From Thermoprotei archaeon (GTDB lineage Archaea > Thermoproteota > Thermoprotei > Thermofilales > B20-G17): 9,898 nucleotides of DNA. Location of the stretch: NCBI GenBank assembly GCA_003649515.1, contig QMSC01000035.1:1-9898 (forward strand). The letters run 5' to 3'. Every line of letters begins with the position of its first letter. The stretch's first letter is position 1. Position numbers and translations under genes: made by a program. Under the pieces are notes generated by a model. It made no database searches and was not told the DNA's origin. It worked only from the letters and a program-made list of their open reading frames with translations. Positions 1 through 6,160 of the stretch are shown here, piece by piece.

Positions 1-24
1 AGCCACTACCCATGGCCCCGGCTT

Positions 25-279
25 TCAACTCTTATCTTCTTTCAGAGTTTTAAACACAAAGGTTCTCATACCGGAGTGCGACGAAATAGTTATCTTTAAA
101 CATCTGAGAGCTTCGCTTAAGGGTATTGTCTCACCTTTCTTATACTCTTCTAAGGCTTCTCTTAAGGCTTCATAGTCTTCTTCACTCATCTCCTCTTCTG
201 GCAGGAATCTCTCAATAATGACTTCTAGCAGTTTCTCAATTCTATCAATTCTCTCCTTGAGCAACCTAAGCTTCTGCAA
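25..279 (-). CDS. Small RelB-like antitoxin, putative
   Basis: An 84-residue, highly charged protein. The N-terminal 30 residues look like an amphipathic helix or coiled coil (KERIDRIEKLLEVIIERF). They are followed by an acidic helix and the segment EEYKKGETIPLSEAL, a pattern typical of archaeal RelB/VapB-type antitoxins, in which a 'KGET' turn precedes the toxin-wrapping C-terminus. No toxin gene is visible; on this strand a partner would lie downstream, beyond base 1. The start taken is TTG at 279. No ATG or GTG occurs in frame between it and the upstream stop, and a GAGGAG lies about 20 bases upstream (301-306), rather far away. A TATA-like TTTATAA (331-337, minus) could drive it. The last 20 residues (after LRCLKI) do not look like family sequence and may be a replaced tail. 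Antitoxin assignment is by pattern only; it could be an orphan or decayed unit. Confidence 0.5.
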   Translation of the reverse strand: MQKLRLLKERIDRIEKLLEVIIERFLPEEEMSEEDYEALREALEEYKKGETIPLSEALRCLKITISSHSGMRTFVFKTLKEDKS

Positions 280-369
280 AACAGCAAACTCAGACGTAAA
301 CTCCTCTAGAAAGGAAGGCAGAAAGGGGAGTTATAAACATACAGCTCCGCCTAGCCAGCTACGAGAACT

Positions 370-1116
370 TTAACACCTGTGTTTCCCTATTTCCGTTACC
401 ATGAAACCACTACTTTCCCCACGGATAGCTATCCTATCAAGCCGCGATTGCCACTTGGATTCAGGAAAGAATACTTCCCAAGATCCATCTGGCAGTAGCT
501 CGAGGTTCTTTATTTTAAGAGCCCTAGCTTCGCTAACCCTGTAGCCTGTCTCGTACATTAGCGAGTAGAAGGCCTTCCATTTTAACGGCATCTGTTCCAA
601 GATCCTCAGGATAACTGGGCGTGGAAGAACCTCGGGAGGCTTAGGCTCTATGGAAGATATCTTAAACTTTTCGTAGAGCTTCAAGTAGCGGGTTTTATCG
701 GTCTTCAAGTAAAGGTACTTTAAGATTAGCTTGACTACGGCTAATGGTTTCCTGTAGTCTGTTACCTTGAGGCCATTAAGCCACTCTTCAATGTCTTTGA
801 ACGATATTTCCTCAACGCGTTTACCACGCTTCTCTAAAAACTACAGGAGTAGGCCTGCCACTTCAACATAGCGGTATAGAGTACTTGTCCTACGAGGCCG
901 CTTATAGGACTGCAACCACGTAAGCCATTCACGAATAAAATTCAAGTGTCCGGGACAGCGCCTAGGCAAAGTATGCTCTAAATGATGCCTTAAAGTCTTC
1001 TCCTCCTCCTGAACGGGCTCCTTAAACCCTCTCACAGGTTTTCTTGAAAACACTTGAATATAGGGCCCTGCATCGTTCAGTTCATAAAATATATCAGCTC
1101 TGGTGTTTTTCATCAT
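370..1116 (-). pseudogene. Broken tyrosine recombinase / integrase (XerC/D-like)
   Basis: One continuous reading frame runs from ATG 1116 to TAA at 370-372, interrupted only by TAG at 841-843. Upstream of the TAG are about 91 residues, including a helical core-binding (SAM-like) segment (HLNFIREWLTWLQ, TLYRYVEVAGLLL). Downstream the same frame continues naturally as FLEKRGKRVEEISFKDIEEW, a typical recombinase core-binding sequence. It then enters the catalytic domain, where YETGYRVSEARALKIKNLEL carries the first catalytic arginine and ESKWQSRLDRIAI fits the beta-hairpin that normally bears the lysine. The frame ends soon after in an unrelated tail (GKHRC). The HxxR box and the nucleophilic tyrosine are therefore absent, and they are not recoverable in the 90 bases before the next gene. 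The gene is thus both nonsense-mutated and 3'-truncated: a remnant of an integrated element or of an inactivated chromosomal Xer-type gene. Nothing suggests pyrrolysine readthrough. A TATA-like TTTTTAA (minus, about 1168-1175) lies upstream. Confidence 0.8.
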
Positions 1117-1191
1117 GTACGCTCAGTAATACCAGCCTTCATCCTCAGGACTATTATTTTCTATGGTTACTTAAAAATCTTGACAAACGAT

Positions 1192-1203
1192 TAAGTTTAA
1201 ATG
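1192..1203 (+). promoter_or_regulatory. TATA box of the ZPR1-Sec61beta-CBS operon
   Basis: AAGTTTAAATGG, centred near 1198, sits 25 bases before the GTG at 1223. That spacing places the transcription start at or next to the first codon, implying a leaderless mRNA. The 1117-1222 gap is a divergent promoter region shared with the broken integrase. Confidence 0.5.
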
Positions 1204-1222
1204 GCTTAGTAAAGTTTAAGCA

Positions 1223-1831
1223 GTGAAGTCTATGAGTAGGATTGAGAAACATTTCGAGGAATACGTTGAAATATGCCCTTACTGTAGGAAGAAGTCTCTA
1301 GTGGTGCGGTCCCTGATTTACGAAATTCCATATGTTGGTAAGGCGCTGCTGTTTTCGAAGAAGTGCTACCATTGTGGGTATAGCCATGCTGATATCTTAC
1401 CTCTTGAAATTAGGGAGCCGATAAGAATAAGGTTTAAAGTTAAAAAGGAGGATGATTTGTGTGTAAAGATCATTAGATCTCCATTTGCGACTATAAGGGT
1501 ACCTGAATTGGGAGTCGATATGACTCCAGGACCTCTTGCACCAATGTTCTATACGAATGTGGAGGGGTTGCTGGAGAGGTTGGAGGATCTAGGGGAAACT
1601 TTTAAAGCTTTAGCACTATCAGAGGAGGATAAAAGACGGGCAGAAAAATATTTAGAAAGAGTTAAAAAAATAAAGAGCGAGCTAGATTTTACTATTGAGA
1701 TAGAGGACCCTTACGGGTTAAGCACAATAATAGTTCTCGATGAAGAACAGAAGAGGAGGTTGAGCATAGAAAAAAGTGGTGATGTGGATGTCGAAACGAA
1801 AGAGGAAGGAGAAAGAAAAGGAAAAAGGTGA
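1223..1831 (+). CDS. ZPR1-type zinc-finger protein
   Basis: A 202-residue protein with one ZPR1 zinc module. CPYC (residues 18-21) and CYHCGY (48-53) form a four-cysteine zinc site, followed by the beta-rich ZPR1 domain containing ADILPLEIREPIRIRFKV and the signature VPELGVDMTPGPLAPMFYTNVEG. Eukaryotic ZPR1 has two such modules and binds eEF1A; archaeal homologues have one, and their role is unproven. The C-terminal 35 residues are acidic, then basic, and probably disordered. Two starts are possible: GTG 1223, which fits a leaderless mRNA, and ATG 1232, giving MSRIEKHFEEYVEICPYC. The second matches usual family N-termini as well, so the start is uncertain by three codons. The 3' end overlaps the Sec61-beta gene by 44 bases in another frame, and the CBS gene follows, so the three are probably one transcript. 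Confidence 0.85.
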   Translation: MKSMSRIEKHFEEYVEICPYCRKKSLVVRSLIYEIPYVGKALLFSKKCYHCGYSHADILPLEIREPIRIRFKVKKEDDLCVKIIRSPFATIRVPELGVDMTPGPLAPMFYTNVEGLLERLEDLGETFKALALSEEDKRRAEKYLERVKKIKSELDFTIEIEDPYGLSTIIVLDEEQKRRLSIEKSGDVDVETKEEGERKGKR

Positions 1832-1985
1832 ACGTGCTCCTCCTCCTATTTCAGGAGCAGGACTCGTAACCTTCTATCAAGAGGAAATTAAGGGTATAAA
1901 AATCAGGCCAGTGTACATTATTTTGGCTTCCATAATTTTAATAACAGTTGTACTTCTAGCGGACGTGGGGATTCTAGCGCCTTAA
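1788..1985 (+). CDS. Preprotein translocase subunit Sec61-beta
   Basis: About 65 residues from ATG 1788. A lysine/arginine-rich cytosolic N-terminus (SKRKRKEKEKEKGE) is followed by the conserved PPPISGAGLVTFYQEE, the juxtamembrane GIKIRP, and one C-terminal transmembrane helix (VYIILASIILITVVLLADVG). This is the layout of archaeal Sec61-beta (SecG equivalent), a tail-anchored peripheral subunit of the SecYE channel. ATG 1788 is preferred over the in-frame GTG 1776, GTG 1779 and ATG 1782. It gives the usual short N-terminus and is preceded by GGTGA at 1779-1783. The first 44 bases lie inside the end of the ZPR1 gene, which suggests translational coupling. Length is normal for the family. Confidence 0.88.
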   Translation: MSKRKRKEKEKEKGERAPPPISGAGLVTFYQEEIKGIKIRPVYIILASIILITVVLLADVGILAP

Positions 1986-2003
1986 ATTTTTAGGTGTATA
2001 ATA

Positions 2004-2870
2004 ATGACTCCATTAAAAATAAAAGTAAAGAATATTATGACGAAAAATATCGTAGTAGCTGAAATTCCTGGAAGTAGAAGACGGGTCTTAGACCTAATGC
2101 TTAAAACAGGGCACTCCGAACTACCTGTCGTGAAAAAGGGCACTCGTAAACTTATAGGCATGGTCACCCGCGACACATTAATTAGAAAACCTGAGGAAGA
2201 GGACTTAGCTCTACTAGTAGATCGAAATGTTTCTCGAATAAGCCCTGATGAATCTATAGGAAGGACCATTCAAATAATGCTCGAGAATAACGTCAGAACT
2301 CTACCTGTAGTCGATTCCGAGGACGAAATTGTAGGAGTGATTTCAGTGTATGATATAATCTCAAAGATAGTTTCAAAAATAAACATAGGTGAGTCTATCG
2401 AAAAGTACTATCGAAGAACTATTCCGACGGCTTGGGAGGAGACTCCACTACGAGTAGCATTTGCAATAATGAAGTATCTTAAAACGAATGTTCTCCTGGC
2501 TTTAGACATAAACGCGAACCTTACTGGTATCATAACAATAGACGATTTAATAAGACAAGCAGAAGTTATTGTAAGCGAGATGAAGTCCAGCTTAACGGCT
2601 CCTTCAGAGGGTATGGCCTGGTCCTGGGACCCGATAACAATAGTTTATATCGCAAGAAGCGTATTGTTATTCCCTGAAAACATGAAGCTTAAGGATGTTA
2701 TGACGAAAAATGTTATGACGGTGAGCGAGTACACTTCCGTATCTCGATGCGCAAAGCTTATGGCGGAAAGAGATTTCGACCAACTACCAGTTATCGGACT
2801 TCAAGGTGAGCTAAAGGGCATTGTGTACGATGTAGACATTCTTAGGGCAGCACTTAAGTACTTGGCCTAG
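2004..2870 (+). CDS. Protein with four CBS domains
   Basis: A 288-residue protein made almost entirely of four CBS motifs, forming two Bateman modules. They lie at about 8-62 (VKNIMTKNIVVAE ... LIGMVTRDTLI), 73-122 (VSRISPDESI ... EIVGVISVYDII), 138-190 (RTIPTAWEETPLR ... NLTGIITIDDLI) and 228-288 (LKDVMTKNVMTV ... LKGIVYDVDIL). CBS pairs bind adenine nucleotides such as AMP, ATP, SAM or NADH; the ligand here cannot be read from sequence. No catalytic or DNA-binding domain is fused, so it is probably a free regulatory or adaptor protein. CBS1 and CBS4 share a 14-base identical stretch (2035-2048 and 2698-2711), consistent with their shared MTKN motif. AGGTG at 1992-1996 is a well-placed ribosome binding site for ATG 2004. 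The gene follows Sec61-beta by 18 bases and ends in a 17-base convergent overlap with the GGGP synthase gene. Confidence 0.85.
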   Translation: MTPLKIKVKNIMTKNIVVAEIPGSRRRVLDLMLKTGHSELPVVKKGTRKLIGMVTRDTLIRKPEEEDLALLVDRNVSRISPDESIGRTIQIMLENNVRTLPVVDSEDEIVGVISVYDIISKIVSKINIGESIEKYYRRTIPTAWEETPLRVAFAIMKYLKTNVLLALDINANLTGIITIDDLIRQAEVIVSEMKSSLTAPSEGMAWSWDPITIVYIARSVLLFPENMKLKDVMTKNVMTVSEYTSVSRCAKLMAERDFDQLPVIGLQGELKGIVYDVDILRAALKYLA

Positions 2871-3648
2871 CTCTCTCTTGTACACCTTCTCTAATACCTT
2901 CTATAATTTCTATAATGACATCTCTTGGATCCTTCTCCTTCTCTAACACTGTTCCAGTTACAATAGCGTCTGCGCCAGCACGGGCTGCCCTTTTAGCGAG
3001 TTCTCGAGTTCGTATTCCTCCTCCGACTATTACAGGTATTTCAACGGTCTTTTTAACCAGGAGTATTACATTTTCAGGTACAGGCTTACCCCCCGATCCT
3101 CCCTCAAGGTAAACGAATTCGAAACCTAAATACTCCGCCGCTAGGGCATACGCTGTAGCGATTTCTGGATGTTCGAAGGGTATAGGTCTACTATAGCTTA
3201 CGTATCCAGCGGCTCCGCCAGTGCCCAAAATGAGATATGCTAATGAGAGGGGCTCAATACCATACCTCTTTACAATAACGGCTCCCTGAACTTGTGCACC
3301 TATTATGTGGTATATCGATGTGGAGTTTAGCACCGATAGGAACCATATTGCGTCAGCATATCGAGAAATGCCGTTAATGTTCCCAGGGAATAGTATTATA
3401 GGAAGCTTAACCCCATTTTTCTTAATCGCTTGAATGGTTTTATCAAGCTGCTCCTCAGCAACGCCTAAGCTTCCTCCTAGCATTATAGCAGCTGTACCCT
3501 CTTCCTCAGCAATTTTCGATATTTTAGCAGCTGTATCAGGGTCTGTTTTTTCAGGGTCTATTAAAGCAAAGTGGATGCAACCGTCTTCTTGCATCCTGTT
3601 TAGTAGATATTGGTAAACTCTCTTTCTCTTAGATTTCTCCGGCAACAT
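2854..3648 (-). CDS. Geranylgeranylglyceryl phosphate synthase
   Basis: This enzyme joins geranylgeranyl diphosphate to sn-glycerol-1-phosphate through the first ether bond of archaeal lipids. It is a TIM-barrel prenyltransferase of the PcrB/GGGPS family. Counting from ATG 3648, its motifs are HFALIDPEK (strand 1, substrate/Mg2+ Asp-Glu), IMLGGSLG, IILFPGN, the prenyl-chain region WFLSVLNS, the glycerol-phosphate site VYLEGGSGG, PVIVGGGIR and ADAIVTGTVLE. Length, about 264 residues, is normal for group II enzymes. ATG 3648 is chosen over TTG 3657; neither has a clear ribosome binding site. The gene start overlaps the end of the upstream elf1-like gene by 20 bases, so the two are probably translationally coupled. 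The 3' end overlaps the convergent CBS gene. Confidence 0.93.
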   Translation of the reverse strand: MLPEKSKRKRVYQYLLNRMQEDGCIHFALIDPEKTDPDTAAKISKIAEEEGTAAIMLGGSLGVAEEQLDKTIQAIKKNGVKLPIILFPGNINGISRYADAIWFLSVLNSTSIYHIIGAQVQGAVIVKRYGIEPLSLAYLILGTGGAAGYVSYSRPIPFEHPEIATAYALAAEYLGFEFVYLEGGSGGKPVPENVILLVKKTVEIPVIVGGGIRTRELAKRAARAGADAIVTGTVLEKEKDPRDVIIEIIEGIREGVQERARPST

Positions 3649-3886
3649 ACTTATCAACTAAGCGGTGGTAGTAGTCAACGGGTTGAAAAACGCTATTGTA
3701 TTTAAAGGTTGCTTCGAGACCGCATACACCGCACTTTACTAATACTATCTTCTCCTTAAGCTCGTTTAGCTCCCTTAGAGTCACTTTTACAGCTTTCTGG
3801 CCGCACTGAGGGCATGTAAAGATCTTTGGTATAGTCTTCCTAGGTTTCAAAAGTACCCGTTTTCTACTCTTCCTGCGTCGACCCAT
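3629..3886 (-). CDS. Elf1-like transcription elongation factor
   Basis: An 85-residue zinc-ribbon protein. A basic N-terminus (MGRRRKSRKRVLLKPRKTIPK) is followed by FTCPQCGQ (Cys 25 and 28) and VKCGVCGLE (Cys 52 and 55), then a C-terminal DYYHRLVDKY segment. This matches the archaeal/eukaryotic Elf1 (Elof1) family, a small factor that binds near the RNA polymerase DNA-entry channel and aids elongation. In some archaeal annotations such genes are simply called zinc-ribbon proteins. GAGGGA lies about six bases before ATG 3886 as a ribosome binding site. The coding region overlaps the start of the GGGP synthase gene, an operon linking transcription and lipid synthesis with no obvious functional logic. 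Confidence 0.85.
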   Translation of the reverse strand: MGRRRKSRKRVLLKPRKTIPKIFTCPQCGQKAVKVTLRELNELKEKIVLVKCGVCGLEATFKYNSVFQPVDYYHRLVDKYVAGEI

Positions 3887-3923
3887 AGACTTCCCTCAGC
3901 TTACTAACTACTACTAAAAGGAG

Positions 3924-3940
3924 GTATAGATAGTTTTCCT
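3924..3940 (-). promoter_or_regulatory. Putative promoter of the elf1-GGGPS operon
   Basis: Reading the minus strand, an A-rich BRE-like GGAAAA is followed by CTATCTATAC, a moderate TATA box. Its centre is about 42 bases before ATG 3886, placing the start of transcription near 3900. This predicts a leader of about 15 bases that contains the GAGGGA ribosome binding site. Confidence 0.4.
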
Positions 3941-3966
3941 TTGATTATCGCGTACCGTTACAGTCT

Positions 3967-4155
3967 CGTTACCGTTCTTCCCATCCGTAGCATCATGTTT
4001 TAAACAATGTTTTCTGCATCAGCCACGGATGGGTTCACTACGGTCTCTCTCGGGCAAGCTACGGGAGCTGTGCTCCCCTCGCCCACCCGGGAGGCGCGAT
4101 TAAACTCATAAGCCTTATGGGGGAATCGCTCCGAAGAGCGCGACGAAGCCATGAG
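3967..4155 (-). ncRNA. Candidate structured RNA with a kink-turn; family unknown
   Basis: This GC-rich stretch between protein genes folds well as minus-strand RNA. Hairpin 3 has ACCGU/ACGGU (4040-4044 with 3971-3975), an internal loop of AGUGAA opposite AAGA, then a 9-bp stem (4025-4033 with 3980-3988). The loop fits a kink-turn: three-base bulge AGU, G-A and A-G pairs, then the second stem. Hairpin 2 pairs 4063-4068 with 4072-4077 and 4052-4058 with 4078-4084; the outer stem is fully paired on the minus strand (one G-U) but has an A-C mismatch on the plus strand. A third hairpin, 4127-4131 with 4136-4140, has a UUCG loop on the minus strand. TTTTATA (4159-4165, minus) may be its promoter, although this would start transcription near 4136, inside the structure. 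The SRP and RNase P signatures were not found. It could instead be a long leader of elf1. Ends are approximate. Confidence 0.5.
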
Positions 4156-4245
4156 AGGTATAAAACACACCATAATACAGAAAGCTACAGACTAATGTTT
4201 CTGCCCTGAGTATATCGTTACCGCAGGGAACGTTTACAGCTAATG

Positions 4246-5895
4246 TTAAGAATGGGGAGATATTTCGCAAACTATACATAGCTTTTTTCCAGAAGGCATA
4301 TCGAACGTAAAGCCTTTTAAGTGTACTTTCTCCTTCTTCTCCACCTTTTCTTCGAGAAGGTAATTTAAGGCAGGCCTGATATCCTCATTTTCCACGAAGA
4401 AGTCTACAAGATCTTTTCTCTCCAGCTCAAAAAGAGATTTGTATATATTATCGAGGGGCGGTACTAGGGAGTATACGCGATAATCATCTTTTTCCAAGAA
4501 TAACTTTAAGAGGGGCAAAGGTAGCACACGTATCTCCCTTTCCGTAAAACAGTGGTGTTCTATGGACTCTACTCTCTGTAAGCAATAATCGCAGTAATAA
4601 GATACTTCGAAAACGCCTTTTCTAATACTAGCTTTTAGGTCTACGAAGCTACCTGGTTCCAATTCCTGAAAGTCTTTCACCGGAATACCCCTTTTAAGAA
4701 CATGCTCCTTGAGTACAAAAGAGGACCAAAGGCTAGTCTTGAATTCAAGTCTTTTGCCAGATGAAGGTTCAACAAGCCGTAGTAGAGCTTGTTTTAAGAA
4801 TAATCTTTCGAATTCCTCCTTGAGGAGCTGCTCTTTGGGTTTCAAGTGTAATATATCTATTAGAGCTAGTCTCTTGCCATCGCTCATAAGTACTCGTATG
4901 CCATTTCCACGCCCCGGAAGAATAGTTGTTATGAAGCCGACGAGCGATAGGAATACTCTGGGAGGATAATTTCTATAATCGCTAACTAAAAGGTCTCCCA
5001 GGACCTCTTTATCGAAACCTTCACGAGTTACAGAAAAATACTTGCTTGTATGGTATTCCTCAACGTTTAAAGAGCCGATGCTGTACTTCTCTCTAGGTCG
5101 AAGATTCCCCCTTATGGTAACTATGTCTCCGGGTTTGATGTAATACGCCCAATATGCCTTTGATCCCCACAGGAAGATTTTTACCTTTAAGTTTTCCTCG
5201 AGATTAGCCTCAATACAGCTAACTTTCTTAAAACCCCACTTAGTTCGAGCATCTATGGGAGGACATACTGAGACAACCTTCAGGGACTTGAATTCTAGAA
5301 TTTTGTCCTTGATAAAATCTTCAAGAGGGGGTAAATCTTCCCCCTGACTGCTAGGTACTCTCATAATAGCTGAGTTGTCTCCTACATTCACCTCGAGTCT
5401 CTCTCTAAATCTCTTCGTCCTGGCATTCCTTACCTTGACTATGTCTCCTAAGGACAAAGCCATTTCCTCAACAAGTTCTGTATGTGGAGGCCAGAGGGTT
5501 ACTCTAATAGTACCAGTCCTATCTCCTATAAGGATCTTAGCCAATTTCACTTCCTTCCCTCCTTTCTTGTAGAATGTCAGAGGAGGGTCAACGCTCAAAA
5601 CACGACCTGTAATTTCTAACTTCCTTAATCCATCGACGATATCCGTGATGTAGAGCTTGCCCAGTTTCACGTTCTTTCCTGGAGGGATGCTGATTCCTAG
5701 ATTTTTTGCTACTATCATTGCTGCAGCTTCTTCCTCTAAAAGTCCTCCGACCTCTTTGATCTTATCTCGTACTAGTCTCCAAAATTCCTCCTCGCTTAGA
5801 CCTTTCTCCTTAACCTTCTTCAAGATAACGGCTATTATATCATCTCGACTAGTGATGTGAGCCAAGGTTTCCAGACATCCACGATATTTTTGCAA
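4246..5895 (-). CDS. RPA-like single-stranded DNA-binding protein
   Basis: A 549-residue protein resembling the large subunit of archaeal replication protein A. Residues 20-90 are a helical N-terminal region with GGLLEEEAAAMIVAKNLGI, typical of archaeal RPA. A first OB fold follows at 93-180 (LEITGRVLSVDPPLTF, IGDRTGTIRVTLW, LSLGDIVKVRNA), and a second at about 200-290 (VKIFLWGSKAY, IKPGDIVTIRG). A third probable OB fold lies at about 312-400 (FLSLVGFITTI), and a fourth, containing a zinc-knuckle-like CDYC...HHC at 435-449, at about 405-480. A 70-residue helical C-terminus ends the protein. The expected role is protecting ssDNA in replication and repair. The first OB fold is well conserved; the later ones are much more diverged. 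The start, TTG 5895, has AGGAG only two bases upstream, so an internal TTG near residue 10 is possible. Confidence 0.75.
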   Translation of the reverse strand: MQKYRGCLETLAHITSRDDIIAVILKKVKEKGLSEEEFWRLVRDKIKEVGGLLEEEAAAMIVAKNLGISIPPGKNVKLGKLYITDIVDGLRKLEITGRVLSVDPPLTFYKKGGKEVKLAKILIGDRTGTIRVTLWPPHTELVEEMALSLGDIVKVRNARTKRFRERLEVNVGDNSAIMRVPSSQGEDLPPLEDFIKDKILEFKSLKVVSVCPPIDARTKWGFKKVSCIEANLEENLKVKIFLWGSKAYWAYYIKPGDIVTIRGNLRPREKYSIGSLNVEEYHTSKYFSVTREGFDKEVLGDLLVSDYRNYPPRVFLSLVGFITTILPGRGNGIRVLMSDGKRLALIDILHLKPKEQLLKEEFERLFLKQALLRLVEPSSGKRLEFKTSLWSSFVLKEHVLKRGIPVKDFQELEPGSFVDLKASIRKGVFEVSYYCDYCLQRVESIEHHCFTEREIRVLPLPLLKLFLEKDDYRVYSLVPPLDNIYKSLFELERKDLVDFFVENEDIRPALNYLLEEKVEKKEKVHLKGFTFDMPSGKKLCIVCEISPHS

Positions 5896-6033
5896 ATCTC
5901 CTAAATTATGTTTTTTGGTAACATTACGTGATCTTTCTCAGGAGTCTGAGACCAATACCTTAAGGAAGATAATTTGTAGTCTATTTTAAAGAGGGTTATC
6001 TAAGCGCATGTAGGACTTTTCTCCTGAAGTAAA

Positions 6034-6042
6034 GCTTTTATC
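6034..6042 (+). promoter_or_regulatory. TATA box of the tRNA-Arg gene
   Basis: GCTTTTATC lies with its centre about 27 bases before the first base of the tRNA (6066). This is the normal archaeal spacing, so transcription should start at or just before the mature 5' end. Confidence 0.5.
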
Positions 6043-6065
6043 ATTATACATGAAATAAAGAGAAT

Positions 6066-6140
6066 GGGCCCGTAGCTCAGTCAGGATAGAGCGGCGGCCT
6101 CCTAAGCCGCAGGTCGTGGGTTCGAATCCCACCGGGCCCG
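6066..6140 (+). tRNA. tRNA-Arg (CCU anticodon)
   Basis: A full cloverleaf is visible. The acceptor stem GGGCCCG (6066-6072) pairs perfectly with CGGGCCC (6133-6139). The D stem is GCTC/GAGC, the anticodon stem GCGGC/GCCGC, and the loop CTCCTAA gives anticodon CCT, which reads AGG arginine codons. The T arm is GTGGG-TTCGAAT-CCCAC and the discriminator base is G at 6140. No intron is present and CCA is not encoded. The very GC-rich stems fit a thermophile. No recombinase gene or duplicated tRNA 3' end lies next to it, so there is no sign that it is an integration site. Confidence 0.97.
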
Positions 6141-6160
6141 TCCTCCTGCTCCTCTTCGAG

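Noticed and set aside
841..843. Pyrrolysine readthrough of the TAG in the integrase frame
   Set aside because: Pyrrolysine is restricted mainly to methylamine-using lineages, no Pyl genes are in view, and the 3' half of the catalytic domain is missing anyway.
3967..4155. SRP 7S RNA, RNase P RNA or an H/ACA guide at the structured region
   Set aside because: The conserved cores of SRP helix 8 and of RNase P CR-I/CR-V were not found on either strand, and no ACA box lies at a suitable distance 3' of a guide pocket. A divergent member cannot be ruled out by eye.
4159..4165. TATAAAA read as a plus-strand promoter
   Set aside because: It would start a transcript near 4190 that only runs antisense into the RPA-like gene, and its upstream bases (GAGAGG) do not resemble a BRE. 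The minus orientation is more useful but also imperfect.
3967..4223. Direct repeat CGTTACCG at 3967-3974 and 4216-4223 flanking the structured RNA, as a mobile-element duplication
   Set aside because: Eight bases in a 250-base span is weak, the inner sequence has no terminal inverted repeats or transposase, and similar CGTTAC strings occur nearby by chance.
6066..6140. tRNA-Arg as an integration site for a mobile element
   Set aside because: The next gene is not an integrase, and no repeat of the tRNA 3' end is visible downstream in the window; the broken integrase is about 5 kb away on the other side of housekeeping genes.
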